Below the pieces are notes generated by a model. It made no database searches and had not been told where the DNA came from. It saw only the letters and a list, made by a program, of their open reading frames with translations. 28,889 nt of DNA. Origin: Sphaerosporella brunnea. Taxonomy: Eukaryota; Ascomycota; Pezizomycetes; Pezizales; Pyronemataceae. A program made the translations under genes and the position numbers. The DNA is taken from positions 1-28,889 of the forward strand of contig VXIS01000462.1 in assembly GCA_008704415.1 (NCBI GenBank), written 5' to 3'. This document shows, piece after piece, positions 9,013 through 19,653 of this stretch; the first letter of the stretch is position 1, and every line of letters begins with the position of its first letter.

Positions 9013-10286
9013 ATGGCCGAGCAACAGCTCCAGAACGACCGCCTCCTGCGTGCCGCAAAGGGTCAGACCTCAATTGACTCCTTGGCCGCCTCCTCCGGCT
9101 AATGACCCCCACAGGCTTGCCGGTCGACAGACCTCCCATGTGGGTGATGCGTCAAGGTGACATTCCACGCGCACAATTACAAAGCAGAAGGACCGTCCTA
9201 ACCACTCGCGCCACGCTCAGCCGGTAGATACCTCCCGGAATACAACCAGGTGAAAGGCGAGCGCGACTTCTTCGATGTTTGCCGGGACCCCGAGATCGCG
9301 TCGACCATAACCCTCCAGCCGATCGAGCGCTACCAGCCGCTGATCGACGCGGCCATAATTTTCAGCGACATCCTGGTCGTTCCGCAGGCGCTGGGCATGA
9401 CGGTAGAAATGGTTGAGAAGCGCGGACCGGTATTCCCGGAGCCGTTGCGGCACCCGTCGGACGTTGCGAAGCTCCGCAAAGAGGTGGATGTGCAAGCCGA
9501 GCTCGGCTACGTCTTCGACGCGATCCGGGAAACGCGCAAAAAACTCGCCGGGAGAGTGCCGCTGTTTGGATTTGTGGGCGCGCCGTGGACGCTCATGAGC
9601 TACATGATTGAAGGCGGCGGGAGCAAGATGTTTACCGAGATCAAGAGGTGGATTTTCATGTGGCCCGAGGAGAGCAGAGCGCTCTTGCAGAGGATTACGG
9701 ACGTGGTTGTGGAGTTCCTGGCGAGACAGGTCGAGGCTGGCGCTCAGGTACCAAACCTCCAATCAACCCTTTACGGTTCAAAGAGCTACATACTGATGGA
9801 AACGGCAAGATCATCCAAGTCTTCGACTCCTGGGCCGGCGAACTAGCCCCTCACGACTTCCGCACCTTCTCTCTCCCCTACCTCCGCCAGATCTCCGCGC
9901 GCCTCCCCGAGCGCCTCCAAGAGCTCGGCCTCGACCGGGTCCCGATGACCGTCTTTGCCAAAGGCGCGTGGTACGCACTCGACGACCTGTGCGACAGCGG
10001 CTACGACACTGTAGGCCTCGACTGGACGCACGATCCCGCCGAAGCCGTCAAGATTGCGCGCGGCAGGGTGACGCTGCAGGGAAATCTGGACCCCAACACG
10101 CTGTATGGCGGACGGGAGGCGATTACCAGGGGGGTGGAGCGGATGATCCGCGGCTTTGCGGGCGCCAAGAGCAGGTACATCGTCAACTTGGGCCATGGAA
10201 TCACGCCGGGCGTTAACCCTGAGGATTTGAAGTGGTTCTTTGAGGAGGTTGTCAGAGTGGGCACCGAGGTTTACCAGGAGTTTTAG
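9013..10286 (+). CDS. HEM12: Uroporphyrinogen decarboxylase
   Basis: A cytosolic enzyme of haem synthesis that converts uroporphyrinogen III to coproporphyrinogen III by removing four carboxyl groups. Exons are 9013-9061, 9115-9156, 9221-9747 and 9810-10286, giving 364 residues (yeast and human proteins are about 362-367). Signature 1, [16 protein letters not shown], is assembled across exons 2 and 3. Signature 2 is [16 protein letters not shown] (PWTL near residues 152-155). The key Asp lies in [15 protein letters not shown] (about residue 80). The C-terminal part has TLQGNLDP and [10 protein letters not shown], both typical. Introns are 53, 64 and 62 bp; the third ends in AAG, the only acceptor that restores [10 protein letters not shown]. 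It lies on the same strand as the flavodoxin gene, 424 bp after its TGA, and converges on the broken methyltransferase. All catalytic motifs are intact. Confidence 0.96.
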
Positions 10287-10543
10287 AGGGTCCATAGAGC
10301 GAGCGATCTTGGGACTGGGAACTGGGTTCGGAATGGTTTCTTTGCTGGGTATCTAGATTGGGGGGTGGGGATTTTCGGAGGTCGGAAAAAATGGACACTG
10401 AATATGGTTGCTGTTTTGCGCCATTTGTTGATGCATACTTCCTTCCCTATCTCGGGGAGATTATTTTTCAAGTTCGGTGCCTCACAATATCGAAAGAAAA
10501 CAAAGCAACCACCACCACATGTATACAGATTTCAAAACCCGCT

Positions 10544-11200
10544 TTAGCCATCAGCAGCAGCAGCAGCCCCCCCACGCCGCATCTTCCCCCTCCAAACCTC
10601 GACGCCCTCCCACTCGCTGTCAGGCCACGCGATGCCGGCGGCGCGCAGCGCCCTGCGCAGCCGCGGCCGCGGCACCTTCGCCAGCGCCAGGCCCAGCGCG
10701 CGCGCCGCGGCCAGCGCCGCGGCGACCACCTCCGCATCCCGCACCTCGAGCGCAAGCACCACCAGCGTGTCCTCGGCCGCCGCGTGCGCCGCCGAATACA
10801 CCGTGTCGGTCGTGACTATCAGATCCCAGTGATCCCCTCCCTCCCCTGCCCCCGGCTCCCCCATCCAGTCTAGCACGCCGACCGCCACGCCGGCGGCGCC
10901 GGCACAGTTGCGCGCCAGCAGGCCGCGCGGGCCGGCTGACCAGTCCGATGCCTGCGCCGAGCTCTAGCATCGTTTTCTTCCCCCCCCCCCGCCGCCCGGC
11001 AGCGTGCACAGGTATGCCGTCGCCACCTGCGCGCTGAGCCACAGCGTGCTGCCGGTCGTGGTGGCGAGCGTCGAGTCCTGCTGCAGGTGCAGCGTGGTGT
11101 GCGGCAGCGCGTAGTGCAGCGTTGTGTGCGCTTTTGTGGCGTGCGCGGGGAGGGGGGGCGGCGGCGGCGGCGGCATTGCGGGTGATGGTTTTGGTTGCAT
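10544..11200 (-). pseudogene. Disrupted fungal family-16 (METTL21-type) methyltransferase
   Basis: Pieces of one protein are spread over three frames. From the ATG at 11200, frame A reads TLHYALPHTTLHLQQD and TTTGSTLWLSAQVATAYL, then runs into an 11-base G run (plus-strand C, 10980-10990). Frame B resumes with KKTMLELGAGIGLVS, the SAM-binding motif I. Near 10921-10940 the frame changes again to frame C: LLARNCAGAAGVAVGVLDWM, WDLIVTTDTVYSAAHAAA, LALEVRDAEVV, and the family C-terminus WPDSEWEGVEVWR, stopping at 10544-10546. Compared with my memory of the family, about 20-25 residues including the acidic SAM-binding motif II (a VxATD-like strand) are absent at the second break, and no intron could supply them. 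The locus is extremely GC-rich. It could be a decaying gene or a sequencing/assembly error at hard-to-read GC repeats. The family call is firmer than the pseudogene call. Confidence 0.6.
10980..10990. repeat. C11 homopolymer inside the methyltransferase remnant
   Basis: The minus-strand reading needs 9 or 12 G here to join GGG to KKTMLELGAG; 11 are present. It is therefore the likely site of a frameshift or of a read error. Confidence 0.9.
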
Positions 11201-11855
11201 AAAAAAAAAAAAAAAATGCAAAAAGCCTTCCCGTGGAGATAGTGTTTTCGTTCTATCCTTTTTGTAGGGGCTACGTTACATGGATGGTATGGAATATCAA
11301 AGAAAGGACAAAAAAAAAAAAAAACATAATCGCAACAAAAGAAATGAAGAAAGAATGAAGATATTTTTTTAAAAAATGAATCCCGAAAAAAAAAAAAAAA
11401 AAAAAAAAAAACAAACACAGAAAACACAGAAAACAAAGCTCTATAACATACACAAGAAAAGAACCGAACCCTAAGATAAAAATGCCACAAAGAAAAAGAG
11501 GAAACGAAGGAAGAACATAAGGTAAGGAGATCAATATTCATCTCCGTATACCACCCGAATAACAAAGGAAAAAATTGGCTACAACTGCGAAGAAATTAGG
11601 ATTAATCCTGTTAATCGTGCACCGGTATCTCAAAAACAACGAGGAATTGGACCAAGAGTAGGAAAGAAGAAAAATCAAAAACCAGAAAAAAACTCAAAGT
11701 ATAGACGAGAAGGCGAAAAAATGGTATAAGTACAAACTCAACGCGGCAAAGCAGCACAATCATATTCGCAGCGCAAAGTAAGCAGAAGCCCCCAGAGTAA
11801 TCAGTAAAACACGCGGTAAATGAAAACCCAAACAAAGGGAATACTCGTAAATCAC
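11201..11855. other. AT-rich region with long A tracts, no gene
   Basis: It lies upstream of the methyltransferase remnant and downstream of the Sel1 gene, both on the minus strand. A15-A26 runs sit at 11201-11216, 11310-11324 and 11386-11411, with many shorter A runs, so the minus strand is T-rich. This suits a 3' untranslated/termination region of the Sel1 gene. Long minus-strand open frames here encode only Phe-rich low complexity and are not genes. Confidence 0.55.
11386..11411. repeat. A26 homopolymer
   Basis: The longest single-base run in the window, lying downstream of the minus-strand Sel1 gene. Confidence 0.95.
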
Positions 11856-14657
11856 TCACGCAGGCACACTCTTCTTTCTCGAAAAGAGGCCGCCTTCCTT
11901 CTTGCCGCCACCGCTGGAGCCTCCCTCCTTCTTCTGCTTGATCGCCCGGTCCTCGTCGTCAAGGTACTTATCTTTCCAAATCCAGCTATTTCCAACCATG
12001 TTGACGCCCTTCGCCTCAGCCATGCGGTAAAACTTGGCCGCCTTCTTCATATCCTTCTTCGTGCCGACGCCGTTTGCGTAGCAGAATCCGGCCTCCGAGA
12101 GGGCATCTGGATCTCCCCATTCTGTTTGTGGTTAGCTACGAAAATCGATCGATCGCCTGGGAAACTTACTGCCCGCAATCTCAAAACAATTCAACGCCAG
12201 CCCCTTGTCCATCTCCGTACCCCAGCCATTCAGATGGCTGACACCGAGCTCGTAGATGCTGAGCGCAAACTGGGCACGTCGACCCTGCTTTTCCATGAAA
12301 GGAACTTTGGTGATCCCGTTTTCGTCATCCGCAACCTCGTTACTAGCCAGCTGCGTGACTTTCTTCAACCATTCAACGCCCTCCTTCTGGTTGGGCCTCA
12401 TGCCCCAGCCGTGACGGCACGCAAGGGCATACAAAAGCATACCGGTTGGATGTCCTCCACGGGCGGCGCAGCGAAGATGGTAGGTAGATTCCTTTAATGA
12501 GCCTTTCTCATGGAGATCGATGCCCTTGGCCAAATGCTCATCCGGCGATACAGACGCAGCCGGAGAGGGAGGCAAATGAGGCGACTTGGGGGGAGGCAAG
12601 CCGGAAGAAGTTCCCGGTTTGAGCGTTCGGTTATCAGGCGGCAGACGGGGTGAAGTTGGTGCTGAAGCTGATTGAGAGCGCTGGGGAGGCGCGAGCATAC
12701 CGCCGGTCTTCGGGGGAGCAGGGGACAGCGAAGGTCGCCTTCCACCTGGGGGTCCGCGCACTCCGAGATTTGGCTGCTGCGGCATAGCTTCCACATCAGG
12801 GGTATTATCTTGGAATATTACAGACTCACGCCCCAAAGAACGTCCTCTGGGAAGGTCAAACTTTGCATAGAGATATGTGTTAGCTGGTCCTTCCGGCTCC
12901 TCAACGCTCTTTGGGGTGTCAGGTGCATCCTCATAATCCTGTCCCACATTGCGGGACGGAATATCGATCGTCGGCCTGTGCAGCGAGTCCAGTGATGGCT
13001 TGTTGCTGAGTGGCCGCGAAAAGTTGAATGTGGGCTTACGGGTGCCGCCAACCGAGTAGATCGAGTTGACATCTGACGCTGCGGATGGGCTGCGTTCGAG
13101 GGGATAGCCCCCCGGTGAATGCATCACATCCGGGATCGCAGTTGGCGGTCCGTCCGGGGAGCCAACTCTATCGTGTATCATCGAAAGAATAAGCGGCTGG
13201 GGCGCTGGGGAGCCACGCGAGAAGCCATGGCCTGGTTCCTGTCGTAAAGCCGAATCACCGGAATTCTGCCGATATGGCACATATCTTGGGCCCCCATCCA
13301 ACTCGTTCGAGTTCTGTCGGCTCGGAGGGCCAAAGTGCCTATCTGAGTTTCGGGAATCCGTTCGGACTGGGATCAATCTATCAGAATGACTGGAACCTGT
13401 GCGGATTGGAGGCGGGAATCTCCCAGATTCTGCGGAATTTTGCCGAACTGGCGAATGGTAACCAGTCGGGCTGGACATTGAGTCCTTTCTGTAGGGCCGA
13501 TACTGTCCTGTCTGGTATGGCACTTCTACCCGGGGCGGGGGATTCGCACCAGATGGCTGTCGCATGGGGGGATATCCGCTAGAAGCCTGTCGCATAGGAG
13601 GCCCCGGGCGACCTGGCTGGGCCTGCGCTCTGTCATAGGGTGGGCGTCTGGTACCGTCTTCAGGACTGGGTCGTCTCTCTCCACCTGTACCTGGCCTGTC
13701 ACCCATTGGTCCACCGGGTCCCACCGGTCCTGGCCTCCTCTGCCCACCTGGCCCACCCGATCCGCCCTGTCCCCCTGGACCTCTCTGTGGCGCTGGACCT
13801 CTCGGCCCGCTCTGGCTTCCGGGTCCACCAGGTCCACCAGGTCCACCAGGTCCACCGGGTCCTCTCTGCGGCGCTGGCCCTCCAGGACCGCCGGGCCCTC
13901 GCGGTCCACCATTTCTCTCATCCGGTCGGCCTGATCTCAAGGGGTGGTCTAGAGGCAGATTACCCGTCATCGAAGTTGGGCTCATTTCGTCATCCACAGA
14001 GGAAATAACGGGCTTGACGGATTCACGCATAGGACTAAATTCCGGCCTGGGAGTCTGTGGCTGCGCATGCTCATATACCTCTTCCTCTAGCTGCGAATGC
14101 GCGATCACAGGTCTCACCGACTCTCTGGAATGGTTAAACTCCTGTGTGACATTTTTGGGGGCGCTCTGGATGTCTGGCGGCCCAGCAGCCGCAGCTGCGG
14201 CAGCGGAGGCATTGAACCCGAACGAAAAAGCGCCCAGAATAGTCGAATCCCTGTCATTGGAGTACATGCTGTCGCGGTCTCCAAAACTGTCGTTCGTGAT
14301 AGTACTGAACCGTGGCATGCGCAGCTCAATAGGACCATCTGTTTCTCCACCATCGTCCGCTCCATCATCGCCGCCTCGCCTGGAAAAGCCCTCATCTTCG
14401 CGAATGGGGGTAGAATACCCTGGGGCGCCGGAATGAGGTTCCCTGTACGAGTTTGGCTGATTTGATGAAGAGCGACTCATGCCGCGCTCGCTGTGCTGAA
14501 GCTCTTTCTTGAGCATCCGGTTGCGATGGATGAACTGATCGAGCGGCGAAACTTCGGGAGTGAACTCTCCCGGTGCGTGGTCGTGTCTAAATGGCGGCAT
14601 TGGGCCTGCGCCAGGGGCCCCGTCAGGCTGAGGCCGTTGTGGAGGTCGAGCTTGCAT
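11856..14657 (-). CDS. Sel1-repeat protein, Nif1/Dsf2-like (putative cell-cycle/septation regulator)
   Basis: 917 residues from two exons, 14657-12170 and 12121-11856, with a 48-bp intron (GTAAGT...ACAG). The N-terminal 700 residues are low-complexity: LDQFIHRNRMLKKELQHSE near the start, Ser-rich and acidic stretches, a collagen-like Gly-Pro tract (about 13690-13910), and repeated Arg-X-X-Ser units (RKDS, RQNS, RTGS, RTDS; 13240-13430) that look like kinase sites. The C-terminal 200 residues (from about 704) carry Sel1-like helical repeats: KGSLKESTYHLRCAARGG, GMLLYALACRHGWGMRPNQK, GVSHLNGWGTEMDKGLAL, then ALSEAGFCYANGVGTKKD after the intron. Relatives are annotated as Nif1, an inhibitor of a Nim1-type kinase in fission yeast, and Dsf2 in budding yeast; Skt5/Chs4 shares the repeat type. 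The family is well supported; the cell-cycle role is inferred from those names. The TGA stop overlaps a GTGAGT donor-like motif. Confidence 0.85.
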
Positions 14658-15076
14658 TTCTCACAGAACTGAATTCAATTCTGTGCCGGAGGAATCGCCG
14701 TAGCGGATTGGATGGCGCGGCGTGGGAGCGACGGGGGAGTGTGTAATGTGTAAGGGGTCGCCGGTGGTGAACGGAGGTGAACGAATGTTGGGCTGGTGCT
14801 GCTGGCTGGGTATCTAGAATGGTATGTGAATTGCGGTGATCAACAGTGTCGCATACTATGGTGCAAAGAAAGGGAGGCAACTGAAGGGTTGCTGAAGGAG
14901 TGACTGAAGAAGCGGATGGCACGTGCAGCGGGGGCAGCTGCAATAGTGGAGTTGTTGCTGAAGAAGAAACGGCTGTAGGAGGTTGAAGTCAGAAGAAACA
15001 GGCAGTTGATCGCACGATCCAAGCATCGAAGTAAAAGAAGCCAAGGACGGTGCCAGCGCCGTTCGTCTGTTTGGGT

Positions 15077-15091
15077 GGGGGGGGGGGGGGG
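15077..15091. repeat. G15 homopolymer
   Basis: An uninterrupted run of 15 G, about 420 bp upstream of the Sel1 gene start. Confidence 0.95.
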
Positions 15092-15121
15092 TAGGGAGCA
15101 CAGCGAGTGGGAGGGGTGATG

Positions 15122-15155
15122 CTGGTGGTGGTGGTGGTGGTGGTGGTGGTGGTGG
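15122..15155. repeat. TGG triplet microsatellite
   Basis: About 11 TGG units; read on the minus strand it yields spurious His- or Pro-rich frames. Confidence 0.92.
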
Positions 15156-15580
15156 CGGTAGCCGTGGAGGAGAGTGTGGGAGTGAGAGTGAGCTGGCTGT
15201 CGAGATGTTGAACGAATGCAAGGGGGGTGTGGGGGGAGGGATGAGGGATGGCTCTTTCTTTCAGCGGTGAAAGGCAGCACAGCAATTCTAGAGCAGTAAG
15301 ATTATTGAAAGACCGCCATAGCAGCTGGGCAGCAGTATGGACAGATTGATTGATGATAGTCCTGTTCGTCCCTGGCCCTGTCCAACTCGCGCTCTCGTCG
15401 TCTCACTCGTCGTTGCAGAACAGCCAGGTGAAGGCGGTTGTTTTGTCGTCGAGCGCAGCGGCTGATTGGCCAGCGCCCCTCAGCGGATTGCAGGGGCTCT
15501 TCAGGGGCTGCTGCTGGTGGTGCCGATCCCAACGAACAAATACATGCAGCTATGCGAATAATGCTCTCTCGAAGACGAAT

Positions 15581-15640
15581 GTGTATGTGTGTGTGTGTGT
15601 ATGCGTGTTTGTCTGTATGCATGTATGTATGCATGCAATA
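15581..15640. repeat. GT / ATGT microsatellite
   Basis: A GT dinucleotide run followed by ATGT and GCATGC units, alternating purine-pyrimidine over about 60 bp. Confidence 0.88.
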
Positions 15641-17835
15641 TGCAATAATTGCAATAAATGTACGGTGCTGCTCGCGGTGGAGTTCTTTCTTCTTTCGACG
15701 ACAGCGCCGGCATCGGGGCCGCTTTTCATCACCGCACTGATCATCGCGCGTGCTTCGCCAGCGTGACTTGGCTGCTTGCTTAGTAAGCGGCGGTTGACAG
15801 CAACTTCAGCAAGCAGTACCTGGCCTTCGCATGCCTGCGTGGGCCGTTGAAATCATCGTGCATGTCGCCAAGAAACCCCCAGCACAAGCCTCACTCGACC
15901 CAGGGGTAGCCGAAAAGAGAAACACGAAATCTTGGCTCTTGCTAGACAGACAGATAGACACACGAATAACGCACCGTGAGCCGTGAACTGCGTTTCTATT
16001 TTGATTCTTGGCTGCCTTCTCCAGGAACCCCGGCTTCCGGCGGAAGCAGCTCGATCAGCTGCTAATATGTGCGGTGCTTCGCCGGAGGTTTCGTGTGGCG
16101 AAGTTCGTAAGCATCTGCCTGTACCGATGACCTGTTTCTCCAGCGCCATAGGCGAGGTGAGCGGATGTTGGTTGCGGCGGGCATTGGCCGGGTTCGATGC
16201 TTCTCGGAAGCATCCAACCGAAGGCCGGCTGCTTGTTCCGGAGCGTGCGGGTATAGACGCCGAGACGTCCATGCATCGTGCCGGTTGCGCGCGGCACGAT
16301 GCCGGCCCGAGGGGTAGTTTTCGGTGTGATGCGTTTCCATGTTTGCGTGGCTGCCTTGAGCTTCTGATGCAATACGCGAAACCGCAACCAGGATGGTGAA
16401 ATAAACAGCGTGGGAAACCGGAGCCGAGATGAGAGGCGAGAGAGGCGAGAGAGGTCCTGTTTCACCAGCTCTGGCCAGAAATGCAGGTGCACATCGTGAT
16501 CACAGATAAAAGATACAGACGTGACTCTGGGGGGCAAAGCCTATAGACAACGACGAAGCGACCTCTCGGAAGCAATACACCACCAACCCTGGATATTTTG
16601 GGCCAGAGTCATTCCCCGTGGATAGCATCGGCTCGAAAAAACGATGTGCTGGTCCGTTTATGTGTGACATGTTGATCTTGAACTGGCCAGGAACAGGTCC
16701 CTGGGGAATAACCGCTTAAGCTTATGTACGAGTACGAGTGCAATGAAGCTCCGCCAGAAATTTGGCTCTGCTCAAAGTCGGAAGAGGCGCTGCCGAAACA
16801 GTGCACACGCCGCGCCTCATATACTCTATACGCGAGAAGAGACCAAGCCGTTCCAGACTTCATTCAGTTGTCACGGATTAGAGTAATCTGCGACGTCAAC
16901 GTTCAAGAGTGTCTGTGTGTCTCCAGGCATGTACGATGCACCCGATGATTGAAAATCAGACGGCAACTTGTATTCTATTTAAAGCTTTCCGTGTTGCTTG
17001 CTGCAGCAGACGTTTCATCAGCGTCCGCTCCGTGTTGGGATGGATCATCATGGAGATCACCATCACCACTACTCGCTGCATCGGCGAGCACTCGGCGATC
17101 GGCCTTCGGAAGGAGCTCCCTGCACGTTCTTGTGTCGCCTTTCCCCGCCTTCAGCCTTATCGCAGCGACGCCCACCCGCCAACAAAACACAACGCGGCTT
17201 CGACTGTCTCCGCATCTGCATGCGTCGACGGCTCGAGAGATCGTCAAACCAGTGCCCGCTTGTTGCTGCATGCACTTCACTCCACTCTCTCATCACTCCC
17301 CTCGCACAGTCCAGGCACTCTCTTCATCGCCGCCGCCGGTCTCTGCACCACGGCGGACGCCATCAGCAGCTCGCATTCCCGTCGCGCATGTATTTAGCGC
17401 ACCTTCGACAGGCCTTTGAACCAACCATCGACGGCTCCGGCAAGGCACCATACCCCAAGCAGACACCACGCCTCGCCGGTTGCATATCTCAGGCAATCAA
17501 ACATATCTAGAAGCCTCCACATCCAAAACGAATCGAATTGACACACACACACTGCGAGGCGGGGTAGTAGTCTTATACACCAACCACCAACCACCAACCG
17601 CCAACAACGATACCGTCACATCCACCACCCGCACACTCTCCTTCTCGACTGACTCCTCCCTCACCCACCATTCTGGCCACTAGACCAGCTTTTGGCTTGC
17701 TTTCTTTTTCTTCTCTTTTTTTTCTCCCCGCGCGACTGGCCACATCCAAGAATTGATATCTTTCCTGATCTTGCTTTCTTTCGCCTGCTAGTCGAGCCTT
17801 GCGGGATAATAAACACCCCGTACTTCACGTAACAA

Positions 17836-19262
17836 ATGTCTCGACCCAGCCCACGGCCTACCCCACCACTGCTCGGTGGTGGTGGCAGCGGCAGCTCGCC
17901 GCCTCCTCCCATCCCGTGGTACACACATCCTCGCTACAACTTTCTGAAGCGACACATAGGACGTGGCAGTCCCGGGAACAGCCCCCCACCCTTAGGACAG
18001 AGCCCACCACCTGCCCCTCCGCTAGGCTCACGACCCGAACCGTTGCGCGTGTTGTAAGTCTGACCTTCATCTGCAGCAGTGGGTGGGGTGGCACAGTAGC
18101 TGACATGAAGCCGATGCCGGCAGCGTAAATGGTGCCTATTACCCCAACTGGAGGATATACAAACAAGAGACTCCCAGTTCCCTACCACTGAACTTCATAT
18201 CCCACGTCTACTACGCTTTTGCGTGGGTTCTAACCGACGGAACCGTCTACGTACCGTCCCACCTCCTCAAACCACGTACACCTCATATCTGACAGATCCC
18301 ATAGCTCAGCGATGAATGGGCAGATACCCAACTGGAAGTCGATGGCGCCCAAGGCTGCCTTCGTTCCTTCCAACAACTGAAATCCCAATACCAGCATCTA
18401 AAGGTAATCCTGTCCGTGGGAGGAGCCGGCAATGGCAGCGAGCCCTTCGCCGCCGTCACTGCCAACCCAGCCGCCCGAGAAACCTTTGCACGTTCCTGCC
18501 GGGAACTCTGTATAGACTACGACCTCGATGGCATCGACAGTATATCCCCTTCCCCGCCTCCCCATAGCCACAAAACCTAACATGTAAACAGTTGACTGGG
18601 AACACCCCGCCGACGCCCGTCAAGGCCACAACTACATCCTCCTCCTAGAATCCCTCCGCCGCTACCTTCCACCACCATACATCTTGACCTCCGCCCTCCC
18701 AGCCGGCGAATGGGCGCTGCAACACATCTCCCTCTCCACCGCCGCCACATACCTCGATTTCATCAACCTGATGGCCTACGACTTCAGCGGGCCATGGGTT
18801 GACACCTCGGGGCACCACGCACAACTCTACACTCCGAGGACCCCGCACAACGAAGCGGCGGCAACGTCCTGCAACAGCGCGGTGACCTACGTGCGAGCCA
18901 TGGGAGTACCAGCCCACAAGATAATCCTCGGCATCCCAGCCTACGGCCGCAGCTTCCTAGGCTGCAACGACATTGGCCAGCGGCACAGCGGCCACGCGGG
19001 CGAAGACGGCGGCACGTTTGAATACAAAGATCTTCCTAGACCTGGAGCGAGTGAACATGTGGATATGACGTTGGGAGCCGCGTATTGTTGTGGTGGTGAT
19101 GGCGGCTTCGTGAGTTATGATAATGCGCAGACCGTTAGGCAAAAGTCGGCGTATGTTAAGGAACAGGGGCTGGGTGGCGTGTTTTATTGGACTGCGACGG
19201 CGGATGCGCGGGGGAGTAGGAGTCTGGTGGAGGCGAGTTTCACGGCCTTGCATGCGGGTTAA
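17836..19262 (+). CDS. Glycoside hydrolase family 18 chitinase, no visible signal peptide
   Basis: Hydrolyses beta-1,4 links of chitin by substrate-assisted catalysis. Exons are 17836-18053, 18124-18250, 18305-18539 and 18592-19262, giving 416 residues. A Pro/Gly/Ser-rich N-terminus (about 70 residues) precedes the barrel, which starts at FVNGAYYPNWRIY. Conserved pieces are ISHVYYAFAW, LKVILSVGGAGN, the catalytic signature DLDGIDIDWEHP (catalytic Glu about 197, assembled over intron 3), FINLMAYDFSGPW, ILGIPAYGRSF and the closing GVFYWTATAD. All three introns have clear branch sites (GCTGACA, TCTGACA, CCTAACA). There is no hydrophobic N-terminal signal and no chitin-binding or membrane-anchor segment, so an intracellular or unconventionally exported, possibly autolytic or remodelling, enzyme is inferred. 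The start is uncertain because the N-terminal region is low-complexity; an upstream exon with a signal peptide cannot be excluded. It converges on the DUF1776 gene. Confidence 0.9.
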
Positions 19263-19653
19263 GGGTGGAGCCGGGGGGGGGGGGGTGTGAGTGCGGGGGC
19301 GGTGACGAATTATCTCTTATTTATTTTTTTCTCTCGCAGGGTTTTGTCTTGGGTGATATCTCGTGTCTAGCTTGGTCGGTGTTGTACCTACTACTGGAAA
19401 TTTGCTCGAAAACACACGGACAATCCGCGGGTGGGGCGGGTGGAAAGGCGTCTGTGCACTTCTGAACGACATCATATCATGACATAGCTTGTCACCCACT
19501 ACATATCAACGAACGAGTGAGTGGATTGTCTAAAAGACAGATATACAGCCAACCTCAACGGTGCGATTCGAGACCAACCAATCCCAGCAGAAAAGATAAA
19601 AAAAATATACAACGAAGGGAAGGGAAGAGAAGGGAAGAGAATGTTAACACCAT
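19263..19653. other. Convergent intergenic region, no gene seen
   Basis: The shared 3' flank of the chitinase and the DUF1776 gene. It holds a G13 run at 19273-19285, 10 bp after the chitinase stop, then an AT-rich and GGGAAGA-repeat stretch near 19616-19640. No coding content is visible. Confidence 0.5.
19273..19285. repeat. G13 homopolymer
   Basis: An uninterrupted run of 13 G just after the chitinase stop codon. Confidence 0.95.

Larger units (their letters stand above)
14658..17835. other. 3.2 kb divergent intergenic region without a convincing gene
   Basis: This is the space between the Sel1 gene (-) and the chitinase (+). Open frames here are His/Pro/Thr-rich simple repeats or have no recognisable domain. 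It contains a G15 run (15077-15091), a TGG triplet repeat (15122-15155), a GT/ATGT microsatellite (15581-15640) and a GAGAGGC repeat near 16434-16455. The last 300 bp before the chitinase are C/T-rich on the plus strand, as in many fungal promoters. No tRNA or other RNA gene could be supported by eye. Confidence 0.5.

Noticed and set aside
9157..9235. tRNA-like strings at HEM12 intron 2 (GCTCAGCCGGTAGA on plus, GAGTGGTTAGGA on minus)
   Set aside because: They straddle an intron/exon border needed for uroporphyrinogen decarboxylase and lack a complete cloverleaf.
10870..11565. 231-codon minus-strand frame rich in Phe
   Set aside because: It is produced by reading A tracts as Phe codons; only the methyltransferase frames in its lower part have meaning.
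14840..15285. Minus-strand frames with a long His run or Pro run
   Set aside because: They are translations of the TGG microsatellite and G15 tract in the 5' flank of the Sel1 gene, in several frames at once.
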